Source of the DNA: Agrobacterium tumefaciens_K
GTDB lineage: Bacteria; Pseudomonadota; Alphaproteobacteria; Rhizobiales; Rhizobiaceae
Assembly (NCBI RefSeq): GCF_031801495.1
Contig: NZ_JAOEGC010000002.1
Coordinates: forward strand, 310,001-374,000
Direction: 5' to 3'
DNA: 64,000 nucleotides
Shown: piece by piece, positions 8,562 to 16,568 of the stretch
Position numbering within the stretch: the stretch's first letter is position 1
How the letters are laid out: the number at the start of each line of letters is the position of its first letter
Program-made: the position numbers and the translations under genes
Notes under the pieces: model-generated
What the model was told of the DNA's origin: nothing
Database searches by the model: none
Seen by the model: the letters and a program-made list of their open reading frames with translations, nothing else

Positions 8562-8990
8562 GTGATAGACCTTTCGAAAACGCTGGAAGAACTTTGTGCC
8601 GAACGCGGCATGCGGATGACGGATCAACGCCGCGTCATCGCCCGAGTGCTTCAGGAATCGGACGATCATCCCGATGTCGAAGAGCTGTATCGCCGCTCCT
8701 TTGCCGTCGATCCGCGCATTTCCATCTCCACGGTCTACAGGACCGTGAAGCTATTCGAGGATGCCGGTATCATCGAACGGCACGATTTCCGTGACGGCCG
8801 TTCGCGTTATGAAACGGTTCCGGAAGAGCATCATGATCATCTGATCGATCTGAAACATGGTGTGGTGATCGAATTCCACTCCCCGGAAATCGAGGCGCTC
8901 CAGGAAAAGATTGCGCGTGAACATGGCTTCAAGCTCGTTGACCACCGGCTGGAACTCTACGGCGTTCCCTTGAAGCCGGACGAGCGCTGA
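8562..8990 (+). CDS. mur: Fur-family metalloregulator, Mur type (manganese-responsive)
   Basis: 142-residue Fur-family repressor: winged helix (about 1-80, with RMTDQRRVIARVL and ISISTVYRTVKLFEDAGII) and a metal-binding dimerisation domain with EEHHDHLIDL. The structural-zinc CxxC that follows HHDHL in classical Fur is absent (the segment reads IDLKHGVVIEF), as in the rhizobial Mur proteins I recall. In Rhizobiaceae, Mur represses manganese uptake in response to Mn(II) while iron control has passed to RirA and Irr. The window carries candidate sites for both of those, which supports the Mur reading. Often annotated simply as fur. Confidence 0.85.
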   Translation: MIDLSKTLEELCAERGMRMTDQRRVIARVLQESDDHPDVEELYRRSFAVDPRISISTVYRTVKLFEDAGIIERHDFRDGRSRYETVPEEHHDHLIDLKHGVVIEFHSPEIEALQEKIAREHGFKLVDHRLELYGVPLKPDER

Positions 8991-9020
8991 AACGCCGGTG
9001 AGTAAGCAGGCGGTACGATC

Positions 9021-9815
9021 GTGATGTGGCTCCGGGCAACCTATATTGCGATCGTTCTCCTGATCGTCACGCTTGTTTTGCTGCCACTCCAACTGCTGGG
9101 TCTTGCCTTCGACTGGCGCCTACGCCGGCGAATCCCGCGTCTCTGGCACCGCATTGCCTGCCGTGTCCTCGGCATCCGCGTGCATGTCCACGGAGAGATC
9201 GAGCGCGCGAAACCCTTGATGCTTGCCGTCAATCACGCCTCTTGGAAGGACATTCTCGTTCTCGGCAGCATTGCCGACGTGGTGTTCATCGCCAAGACGG
9301 AAGTGCGGGACTGGCCGGTGTTCGGCTGGCTCGCACGCTTGCAGAAAAGCATCTTCGTGCAGCGCGAGCAGAAACGCAGCACCGGCGCGCAGGTCGGCGA
9401 AATTGCCACCCGTATGGCGGATGGCGAGATCGTCGTTCTTTTCCCGGAGGGAACGACATCAGACGGAAACCGTCTGTTGCCGATCAAATCGTCGCTTTTC
9501 GGCGCAGCCTCCACTGCGGCGGAGCAGGTGCCGGGCAAACTCGTCTATGTGCAGCCGGTATCCATTGCCTATACGCGGGTGCAGGGCATGGCGATGGGGC
9601 GTTATCACCGTATCATCGCCGCCTGGCCGGGCAGCATAACTCTGGTGCCGCATCTGCTCGGCGTCATCCGGGCCGGTGCCATCGATGTCGATGTGACGTT
9701 CGGGCAAAGTGTTCCCTTCCACAGCACCGACAATCGCAAGCGGCTGGCGACCGATATCGCTGGCGCGATTCGTTCCATGCTGGCATTCAGCCTGCGCGGC
9801 GGGTGGCGGAAATAG
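9021..9815 (+). CDS. plsC: 1-acyl-sn-glycerol-3-phosphate acyltransferase
   Basis: 264-residue membrane-associated acyltransferase making phosphatidic acid from lysophosphatidic acid. An N-terminal hydrophobic segment (about 5-28) anchors it. The catalytic NHASWKD (HX4D, near residue 72) and the substrate-binding FPEGTTS (near 141) are both present. The start may be the GTG at 9021 or the ATG at 9024. It lies between the Fur-family gene and miaB on the same strand. An overlapping open frame of similar length in another phase lacks motifs and is a shadow. Confidence 0.93.
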   Translation: MMWLRATYIAIVLLIVTLVLLPLQLLGLAFDWRLRRRIPRLWHRIACRVLGIRVHVHGEIERAKPLMLAVNHASWKDILVLGSIADVVFIAKTEVRDWPVFGWLARLQKSIFVQREQKRSTGAQVGEIATRMADGEIVVLFPEGTTSDGNRLLPIKSSLFGAASTAAEQVPGKLVYVQPVSIAYTRVQGMAMGRYHRIIAAWPGSITLVPHLLGVIRAGAIDVDVTFGQSVPFHSTDNRKRLATDIAGAIRSMLAFSLRGGWRK

Positions 9816-9880
9816 CCGTACTGTAGCGTTTCCGGCATTTTTCTGTTTAATCTGGCGCTGAAAAACACTAGATAGCCGCC

Positions 9881-11284
9881 ATGACCCAGAACACTCTTGG
9901 CCTAGACGCCTCCGAAACAATCGCCCATGAGGGTTCCAGCAGCCGTAAAGTCTTTATCAAGACCTACGGCTGTCAGATGAACGTCTATGATTCCGTCCGC
10001 ATGAGCGATGCGTTGGCGAAGGACGGTTATGTCCAGACGGAAGACATGGGCGAGGCCGATCTGGTTCTTCTGAATACCTGTCATATCCGGGAGAAGGCGG
10101 CCGAGAAGGTCTATTCGGCACTTGGTCGTCTGCGCGACATGAAGAAGTCCCGTGAGGAGCAGGGCCGCGAATTCATGATCGGTGTTGCCGGTTGCGTGGC
10201 GCAGGCTGAGGGTGAGGAAATCCTTCGCCGTGCACCTGCGGTCGATGTCGTGATTGGTCCACAGACCTATCATCGTCTGCCGGACGCGCTGAAACGTGTC
10301 CGCGGAGGTGAGCGCGTCATCGAGACGGAATACGCCGTCGAAGACAAGTTCGAGCATCTGCCTGTCGCTGAAAAAGCCAAGCTCCGCTCGCGCGGCGTCA
10401 CGGCGTTTCTCACGGTGCAGGAGGGCTGCGACAAGTTCTGTACCTTCTGCGTGGTGCCTTATACGCGTGGATCGGAAGTATCTCGTCCCGTCCGCCAGAT
10501 CGTCGATGAGGCGATGAAGCTGGTCGATGCAGGTGTGCGTGAGATCACGCTGCTTGGCCAGAACGTCAACGCCTGGCAGGGCGAGGGACCGAAGGGCGAG
10601 CAATGGGGTCTTGCCGAACTGCTTTACCGGCTGGCGGAAATTCCGGGGCTGGCGCGGCTTCGCTATACGACCAGCCATCCCCGCGACATGGACGAGCGGC
10701 TGATTGGCGCGCATCGTGATCTGCGTATCCTCATGCCTTACCTGCATCTGCCGGTGCAGGCGGGCTCTGATCGTATTCTCAAGGCGATGAACCGACGCCA
10801 TACGGGCGAGGAATATATCCGTCTTATCGAGAAAATTCGTGCTGCCCGCCCTGATATCGCCATGTCGGGGGACTTTATTGTTGGCTTCCCCGGAGAGACG
10901 GATCGCGATTTCGAAGACACGATGGCGATGGTCGAGGAAGTGAAATACGCGCAGGCATTTTCTTTCAAGTATTCCACCCGTCCCGGAACGCCTGGAGCCG
11001 ATCTGACGGATCAGGTTGAGGAAGAGGTAAAGGCCGAGCGGCTGGAAAGATTGCAGGCTCTGCTTCTGAAGCAGCAGCAGGAGTTCGCGCAGTCGCTGGT
11101 TGGAAAGACCATGGATGTGTTGCTGGAAAAGCCCGGCCGCATGCCGGAGCAGTTGATAGGCCGTTCGCCGTGGCTGCAATCCGTGAATCTTGATGCAAAG
11201 ACTTTCAAAATCGGTGACATTGTTAGTGTACGAATCACCGCAACGGGTCCAAACAGCTTGTTTGCCGAGGTGGCAGAGAGTTAG
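9881..11284 (+). CDS. miaB: tRNA-2-methylthio-N6-dimethylallyladenosine synthase MiaB
   Basis: Radical-SAM methylthiotransferase modifying A37 of tRNAs reading UNN codons. 467 residues in three domains: N-terminal MTTase with the auxiliary-cluster cysteines in KTYGCQMNVYDS (about 27-38), TCHIRE and GCVAQ; the radical-SAM core with CDKFCTFC (CxxxCxxC, about 182-189); and a C-terminal TRAM domain. It begins the miaB-phoH-ybeY-corC-lnt gene string conserved across Proteobacteria. Confidence 0.97.
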   Translation: MTQNTLGLDASETIAHEGSSSRKVFIKTYGCQMNVYDSVRMSDALAKDGYVQTEDMGEADLVLLNTCHIREKAAEKVYSALGRLRDMKKSREEQGREFMIGVAGCVAQAEGEEILRRAPAVDVVIGPQTYHRLPDALKRVRGGERVIETEYAVEDKFEHLPVAEKAKLRSRGVTAFLTVQEGCDKFCTFCVVPYTRGSEVSRPVRQIVDEAMKLVDAGVREITLLGQNVNAWQGEGPKGEQWGLAELLYRLAEIPGLARLRYTTSHPRDMDERLIGAHRDLRILMPYLHLPVQAGSDRILKAMNRRHTGEEYIRLIEKIRAARPDIAMSGDFIVGFPGETDRDFEDTMAMVEEVKYAQAFSFKYSTRPGTPGADLTDQVEEEVKAERLERLQALLLKQQQEFAQSLVGKTMDVLLEKPGRMPEQLIGRSPWLQSVNLDAKTFKIGDIVSVRITATGPNSLFAEVAES

Positions 11285-11323
11285 AGTGAGGGCCGACACT
11301 GATTGGGACAGGAGCCTGACCGC

Positions 11324-12379
11324 TTGAACGCACACGAATTGGTATCACCTTCATCGCGCCAGCCACGCTCAGCCGCGACCGACGCCAATCACTTCGTCCT
11401 CACGTTCGAGAATAACAGGGTAGCTGGAGAGCTATTCGGTCAGTTCGATCAAAACCTGAAGCTGCTGGAGCAGCGTCTCAACATCGACGCCCGCCCCCGC
11501 GGAAATTCCGTTGCGATCACCGGAGACGTGGTGTCCACCAATCAGGCGCGCCGGGCGCTCGATTTCCTGTATGAACGCCTCCTCAAGGGCGGCACTGTGG
11601 AACTCTCCGACGTCGAGGGTGCCATCCGTATGGCGATGGCGGCGGACGACCAGTTGACCTTGCCGACAATGGAGCGCAAGGCCAAGATTTCCATGGCGCA
11701 GATCTCCACGCGCAAAAAGACCATCGCTGCCCGCACGCCGACACAAGATGTCTACATGCGCGCGCTGGAGCGCTCCGAACTGGTTTTCGGCGTTGGTCCG
11801 GCTGGTACGGGCAAAACCTATCTGGCAGTGGCGCATGCCGCGCAGCTGCTGGAACGAGGCGCTGTTGACCGTATCATCCTGTCTCGTCCTGCTGTCGAGG
11901 CGGGTGAGCGCCTCGGCTTCCTGCCGGGTGACATGAAGGAAAAGGTCGATCCATATTTGCGCCCTCTTTATGATGCTCTCTATGACATGATGCCGGGTGA
12001 CAAGGTGGAGCGTGCCATCCAGGCAGGTGTCATCGAAATTGCACCGCTGGCCTTCATGCGTGGACGCACGCTTGGCAATGCTGCGGTCATTCTGGACGAA
12101 GCCCAGAACACCACGACCATGCAGATGAAGATGTTCCTGACGCGTCTCGGTGAAAATGGCCGCATGATCGTGACCGGTGACCCGAGCCAGGTGGACCTTC
12201 CGCGGGGCGTGAAGTCCGGTCTTGTCGAGGCGTTGCAGATCCTCGGCGACGTGGAAGGCGTGTCCGTGGTGCGCTTCAAGGATGTCGACGTCGTGCGTCA
12301 TCCGATGGTGGCCCGTATCGTGCGTGCCTATGAGGCGCATACGGCGGTCCCGGACGAGAGTCTCGTGAAGGGCGAATGA
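11324..12379 (+). CDS. phoH: PhoH family P-loop ATPase
   Basis: 351-residue PhoH-like ATPase linked by gene context to ribosome and RNA maturation through YbeY. It has a short N-terminal RNA-binding-like region, then the ATPase core with Walker A GPAGTGKT (about 160-167) and Walker B ILDEAQNTT (about 254-262). I chose the TTG at 11324 because GGAG lies 10 bases upstream and the protein then begins MNAHELVS; a TTG at 11303 would add 7 residues. It is followed 10 bases later by ybeY. Confidence 0.93.
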   Translation: MNAHELVSPSSRQPRSAATDANHFVLTFENNRVAGELFGQFDQNLKLLEQRLNIDARPRGNSVAITGDVVSTNQARRALDFLYERLLKGGTVELSDVEGAIRMAMAADDQLTLPTMERKAKISMAQISTRKKTIAARTPTQDVYMRALERSELVFGVGPAGTGKTYLAVAHAAQLLERGAVDRIILSRPAVEAGERLGFLPGDMKEKVDPYLRPLYDALYDMMPGDKVERAIQAGVIEIAPLAFMRGRTLGNAAVILDEAQNTTTMQMKMFLTRLGENGRMIVTGDPSQVDLPRGVKSGLVEALQILGDVEGVSVVRFKDVDVVRHPMVARIVRAYEAHTAVPDESLVKGE

Positions 12380-12389
12380 CGCGAAAGCA

Positions 12390-12896
12390 ATGACGGAACT
12401 GGATATTCAGATCAGCATCGAGGCCCAGGGATGGGCCTCGGAAGAAGCGCTTTTTGCCTTTGCCGAGAAGGTATTGAAGGTGGCGACCGAGTTTCTGCGC
12501 CGCGAGGAGGAACAGCCTTTCCCCAAAATTCCGGTGGAGCTGTCGCTGGTTTTTACCGATGATGCGCAGATACGGGAAATCAACGCCGAATGGCGTGACA
12601 AGGACAAGGCCACGAATGTCCTGTCATTTCCGGCCTTTCCGCTGGAGCCCGGTGGTATGCCAGGCCCTATGCTGGGCGATATCGTCATCGCTCGTGAAAC
12701 CGTGGTGCGCGAGGCTCTTGAACTTGACAAGAGTTTCGAGGATCATCTGACACATCTTCTGGTCCATGGATTTCTTCACCTCTTCGGGTATGATCACATG
12801 GACGAAGAAGAAGCGGAAGAAATGGAGTCGCTTGAGACTCGCATTCTTGCGGTGCTTGGCCTATCTGATCCGTACGCGGGACAGGACCCGCTTTAA
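12390..12896 (+). CDS. ybeY: Endoribonuclease YbeY (rRNA maturation factor)
   Basis: Zinc-dependent endoribonuclease needed for 16S rRNA 3'-end processing and 70S quality control. 168 residues; the metal site is HGFLHLFGYDH (H-x4-H-x5-H, about residues 126-136). A preceding RDKDKATNVLSFP segment is also diagnostic. Neighbours phoH and corC are the usual partners. Confidence 0.96.
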   Translation: MTELDIQISIEAQGWASEEALFAFAEKVLKVATEFLRREEEQPFPKIPVELSLVFTDDAQIREINAEWRDKDKATNVLSFPAFPLEPGGMPGPMLGDIVIARETVVREALELDKSFEDHLTHLLVHGFLHLFGYDHMDEEEAEEMESLETRILAVLGLSDPYAGQDPL

Positions 12897-12911
12897 TTAT
12901 AGTATGGACCT

Positions 12912-14057
12912 ATGAACGAACATTCTGCACGACCTGCCAATGAGGGCAGAGAAAACGGCGAGCAGTCCTCCTCGGAGGAAGGCAGTAGTCAGTTACGTTA
13001 CGAAGTAAATGCGAAGCCGAGATCGACGATCTGGTCGCGCATAGCACGGCTCCTGAAGCCGTCGCAGGGCGAGCGCCTGCGCGAGGATATCACCGACGCG
13101 CTGATGGCCGACACTGAGATCGGTGCCGCCTTTTCGCCCGAAGAGCGGGCAATGCTCAACAATATCCTTCGTTTCCGCGAAGTCCGCGTCGAGGACATCA
13201 TGATCCCGCGCGTAGACATCGACGGCATAGATCAGAACATGACGATCGGTGACGCGCTGATCCTGTTCGAGGAAACGGGCCGTTCCCGTATGCCGGTCTA
13301 CGATGAGACACTGGATGATCCCAAGGGGATGATCCACATTCGCGATCTTCTCTCCTATGTCGGTAAGCAGGCGCGTAACAAGCGCCGGGTGGGAACGAAG
13401 GCACCGGCAGATGCTGGCGGCAAAGTATTGCGCGGTCCGAAATCCAATTTTGATCTGGCGCGGGTCGATCTGGAAAAGTCGGTCGCCAACGCCGGACTGG
13501 TCCGCAAGATCCTGTTCGCCCCGCCCTCGATGCTGGCGTCAGATCTCTTGAAGACCATGCAGGCGCAGAGAACGCAGCTTGCTCTCGTGATCGACGAATA
13601 TGGTGGCACGGACGGACTGGTGAGCCACGAGGATATCGTGGAAATGGTCGTCGGTGATATCGATGATGAGCACGACAAGGACGAGGCAATGTTCTCGCGT
13701 CTTTCCGCCGACGTTCTGGTGGCGGATGCTCGTGCTGAGCTGGTTGAACTTGCCGAAGCGCTCGGCCCGGAGTTCGATGTCCGCGAACATGTCGAGGAAA
13801 TCGATACGCTGGGCGGACTCATCTTTTTCGCGCTGGGGCGTATCCCGGCGAAAGGCGAGATCGTCCGGGCCGTTCCAGGTTTTGAGTTCCAGATCCTCGA
13901 TGCCGACACGCGTCGCATCAAGGGTGTGCGTATCGTGCGGGATCACCGTTCTGAAGGGCAGGATGATCGCGCTCCGGATGATGCTGATACCAATGAGGTT
14001 ATTGCGTTGCCCGCTCCGGAAACGCACCTCATCACTCATCAGCCGAACGCGGACTGA
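12912..14057 (+). CDS. CBS-domain protein, CorC/hemolysin-C family (cytosolic type)
   Basis: 381 residues: a leader region, a pair of CBS domains (about 95-265, beginning MIPRVDIDGIDQNM and including IDEYGGTDGLVSHEDIVE), and a CorC_HlyC C-terminal domain (about 285-350, FDVREHVEEIDTLGGLIF). It lacks the DUF21 membrane domain, so it is soluble like E. coli CorC (YbeX), linked to divalent-cation efflux and more recently to ribosome maturation. The position after ybeY and before lnt is the conserved one. Confidence 0.92.
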   Translation: MNEHSARPANEGRENGEQSSSEEGSSQLRYEVNAKPRSTIWSRIARLLKPSQGERLREDITDALMADTEIGAAFSPEERAMLNNILRFREVRVEDIMIPRVDIDGIDQNMTIGDALILFEETGRSRMPVYDETLDDPKGMIHIRDLLSYVGKQARNKRRVGTKAPADAGGKVLRGPKSNFDLARVDLEKSVANAGLVRKILFAPPSMLASDLLKTMQAQRTQLALVIDEYGGTDGLVSHEDIVEMVVGDIDDEHDKDEAMFSRLSADVLVADARAELVELAEALGPEFDVREHVEEIDTLGGLIFFALGRIPAKGEIVRAVPGFEFQILDADTRRIKGVRIVRDHRSEGQDDRAPDDADTNEVIALPAPETHLITHQPNAD

Positions 14058-14063
14058 GTTAGG

Positions 14064-14088
14064 CCGGCAGAGAAATCTGCCGGTTTTT
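14064..14088 (+). terminator. Intrinsic terminator after corC
   Basis: Perfect 8-bp stem CCGGCAGA (14064-14071) and TCTGCCGG (14076-14083) closed by a GAAA tetraloop and followed by TTTTT. It separates the phoH-ybeY-corC transcript from lnt. Confidence 0.88.
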
Positions 14089-14235
14089 CATTTCAACAAC
14101 CATGCGTTTCGCGTCTGCGCCATTCATATTGTGGACGGCGAATCTTTTTTCCACTACGTCGGATATTTGTAGAAACCATGGCGTCCGGGGTCATGGCATG
14201 CGTGGTCTTGTTGGCTGAACGGAAACGGGGATCGT

Positions 14236-15825
14236 ATGGAGCGTCTCGCAGGCAGGGTGATGCTGGGTAGTAGCGTCGGCCGCGCAATCACGGCGATCGC
14301 AGCAGGAGCATTCGGAGCGCTGGCTCTGCCGCCTTTCGGCTTCTTCGCTTCCCTGTTTATCTCTTTCACCCTGTTGGTCTGGCTGGTTGACGGTTGTATC
14401 GGCAAGCCGGGGAGTGGGGCGTTCGGGCGCCTGTGGCCGGCTTTTCGGATCGGCTGGTGCTTTGGTTTCGGATATTTCGTTGCGGGCCTCTGGTGGCTCG
14501 GCAATGCGCTGCTGCTGGAAGCGGACGAATTTGCCTGGGCGCTACCGCTGGCCATTCTCGGTCTGCCGGCCGTTCTGGCGCTGTTTTACGGCTTTGCCGT
14601 CGCGCTCGCAAATATCCTCTGGTCAGATGGTCTCGGCCGCATCGCTGCCCTTGCCGCAGCCTTCGGGCTTTCGGAATGGCTGCGCAGCTTCGTGGCGACC
14701 GGCTTTCCATGGAATGTTATCGGATACGGCATCATGCCCATTCCGGTCATGATGCAGTCGGCACATCTGATCGGCCTGTTCGGGGTGACGATCCTTGCGG
14801 TCTTCATTTTTGCGATGCCCGCGTTGGTTGGAACAAAAAAAGGTATGTGGCCGGGGCTTGCGCTGGCGGCGTTGCTTCTTGCGGGCCATTTCGGTTACGG
14901 TTTCTATCGCCTTCGTATCCCTGTGGAGGCGCCGTCGGACGCGCTCACAGTGAGAATTGTGCAGCCCTCGATCGATCAGTCGCGCAAGATGCTGAATGCC
15001 GACCGCGCAGATATCTTCAATGAACACCTGCGGTTGACGGCACTTCCGCCCTCAGAAGGAAAGAAGCGGCCTGATATCGTCGTCTGGCCGGAAACCTCGG
15101 TGCCATTCATCCTGACGCAGAACCCGGACGCGCTGGCTGAGATCGCGCGGACTCTTGAGGATGGGCAGGTGCTGTTCACAGGCGCGGTCCGGATGGAAGA
15201 TGCCGGTGCCGGTCGGCCGCCGCGCTATTACAATTCGGTCTATGCGATCGACAGTCAGGGTGAAATCATCGGCGCCAGCGACAAGGTGCACCTAACGCCA
15301 TTCGGGGAATACTTGCCATTGGAAGACGTGCTGCGCAGATTTGGCTTCGATAACGTCGTCAGTCTTCCGGGTGGGTTTTCAGCCGCCGCATCGCGCAATG
15401 TCCTCACGCTCCCATCCGGAAAAACCTTCTATCCATTGATCTGCTACGAGATCATTTTCCCGGGTGAGATGACGCCTTCTCCTGCAGGGGCAACCGCGAT
15501 CCTGAACGTGACCAACGATGGCTGGTTTGGGGATACGCCGGGGCCGTATCAGCACTTTCTGCAGGCAAGGGTACGGGCGGTTGAAACGGGTTTGCCGGTG
15601 ATTCGCGGTGCCAATACGGGCATTTCAGCGGTGATTGACCCTTATGGGCGCATTATTGACGGACTTGACTACGGTCAAATTGGAATTGTTGACTCTACCC
15701 TGAGTGGTGCGGTGAAGGACGCATTTACCTACGACATACATCGGACGTATTTCTGGTTGATTTTCTTGGTGATGATGATTGCAGCGGTGGTATCTCGCCT
15801 GAGTTTCATGCGACGGATGAATTGA
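14236..15825 (+). CDS. lnt: Apolipoprotein N-acyltransferase
   Basis: Adds the third acyl chain to lipoproteins in the inner membrane. 529 residues: six or so N-terminal membrane helices, a periplasmic nitrilase-like domain and a final membrane helix (about 500-525). The catalytic triad is visible as Glu in WPETSVPF (near 283), Lys in SDKVHLTPFGEYLP (near 349) and Cys in LICYEIIFPGEM (near 402). A terminator between corC and lnt implies its own promoter in the 178-base gap. Confidence 0.96.
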   Translation: MERLAGRVMLGSSVGRAITAIAAGAFGALALPPFGFFASLFISFTLLVWLVDGCIGKPGSGAFGRLWPAFRIGWCFGFGYFVAGLWWLGNALLLEADEFAWALPLAILGLPAVLALFYGFAVALANILWSDGLGRIAALAAAFGLSEWLRSFVATGFPWNVIGYGIMPIPVMMQSAHLIGLFGVTILAVFIFAMPALVGTKKGMWPGLALAALLLAGHFGYGFYRLRIPVEAPSDALTVRIVQPSIDQSRKMLNADRADIFNEHLRLTALPPSEGKKRPDIVVWPETSVPFILTQNPDALAEIARTLEDGQVLFTGAVRMEDAGAGRPPRYYNSVYAIDSQGEIIGASDKVHLTPFGEYLPLEDVLRRFGFDNVVSLPGGFSAAASRNVLTLPSGKTFYPLICYEIIFPGEMTPSPAGATAILNVTNDGWFGDTPGPYQHFLQARVRAVETGLPVIRGANTGISAVIDPYGRIIDGLDYGQIGIVDSTLSGAVKDAFTYDIHRTYFWLIFLVMMIAAVVSRLSFMRRMN

Positions 15826-15898
15826 CCAAAAACCCCTAGAATTGCATAGTGAATAGGTCAGTCGTAAAACGAGTTTGAGTGCCACCCCGTAATGCCGG

Positions 15899-15923
15899 TT
15901 CATTTTCATGGGTGAATAATGAA
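15899..15923. promoter_or_regulatory. Nested inverted repeat upstream of the XRE regulator (candidate operator)
   Basis: Outer arms TTCATT (15899-15904) and AATGAA (15918-15923) enclose inner arms TTCA (15905-15908) and TGAA (15913-15916). It lies 36 bases before the regulator's start codon, a typical place for autoregulation. No known motif is claimed. Confidence 0.35.
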
Positions 15924-15958
15924 TCGAGATATCAACCCCTTCCGAGTGTCAGGACCGC

Positions 15959-16381
15959 ATGATGACCGAAAATAAAAAGAAGCCTAACCCCATCGACATT
16001 CATGTCGGAAGCCGAATTCGCCTTCGCCGGACCATGCTTGGCATGAGCCAGGAGAAGCTGGGTGAAAGCCTCGGAATCACGTTTCAGCAGATCCAGAAAT
16101 ACGAGAAGGGCACGAACCGCGTCGGCGCCAGCCGCCTGCAGAACATCTCCGGCATTCTGAACGTCCCGGTTTCCTTTTTCTTCGAAGACGCACCGGGTGA
16201 GCAGGTTGGTGGCGCGACCGGCATGGCCGAGGCTTCCAGCTCCAACTACGTCGTGGATTTTCTGTCGTCGGCGGAAGGACTGCAGCTCAACCGCGCTTTC
16301 GTAAAGATCGCGGATCCGAAGGTTCGTCGGCGGATCGTTGATCTGGTCAAGGCCCTGGCTGCAGAGGGTGATGCCGAGTAA
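15959..16381 (+). CDS. praR: XRE-family transcriptional regulator, PraR-like
   Basis: 140 residues with a single N-terminal HTH_3 domain (about 16-72: RIRLRRTMLGMSQEKLGESL, then ITFQQIQKYEKGTNRVGA). A loosely structured C-terminus ends in a short amphipathic helix. The sequence matches what I remember of PraR of Rhizobium leguminosarum and Azorhizobium, regulators of biofilm, attachment and symbiosis genes, and of the related PhrR. The start is ATG 15959 or the next codon, ATG 15962. It lies between lnt and metK with its own terminator. Confidence 0.82.
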   Translation: MMTENKKKPNPIDIHVGSRIRLRRTMLGMSQEKLGESLGITFQQIQKYEKGTNRVGASRLQNISGILNVPVSFFFEDAPGEQVGGATGMAEASSSNYVVDFLSSAEGLQLNRAFVKIADPKVRRRIVDLVKALAAEGDAE

Positions 16382-16430
16382 GGCATCTGTAATTTTCACA
16401 CACACCGGGTTATCCGGCGGTGAATATTCA

Positions 16431-16455
16431 ACGGCCCGAAAGGGCCGTTTTTTTT
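16431..16455 (+). terminator. Intrinsic terminator after the XRE regulator
   Basis: Stem ACGGCCC (16431-16437) and GGGCCGT (16442-16448) with a GAAA loop and a run of 8 T. It clearly separates the regulator from metK. Confidence 0.9.
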
Positions 16456-16475
16456 GCCATTTTGGAAAGGAATTC

Positions 16476-16499
16476 TCACATAAAGATATATTTATGTGA
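16476..16499. promoter_or_regulatory. AT-rich palindrome in the metK promoter region (candidate operator)
   Basis: Perfect 9-bp arms TCACATAAA (16476-16484) and TTTATGTGA (16491-16499) around the spacer GATATA. It lies 69 bases before the metK ATG and is not followed by a T run, so it is not a terminator. Paired ATAAA half-sites with an AT spacer resemble operators of ArsR-family repressors. The SAH-responsive SahR group of that family controls S-adenosylmethionine cycle genes in Proteobacteria. Confidence 0.5.
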
Positions 16500-16568
16500 T
16501 TGTGTCCTTGTTTTTCGCGGTCGAAATGACTAACAAACACGAAGACCGTTCTTTGAGGGGAATCCCGC

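Noticed and set aside
9902..11335. Open frame of 477 codons on the minus strand opposite miaB
   Set aside because: Antisense shadow. miaB has its radical-SAM cysteines and TRAM domain on the plus strand.
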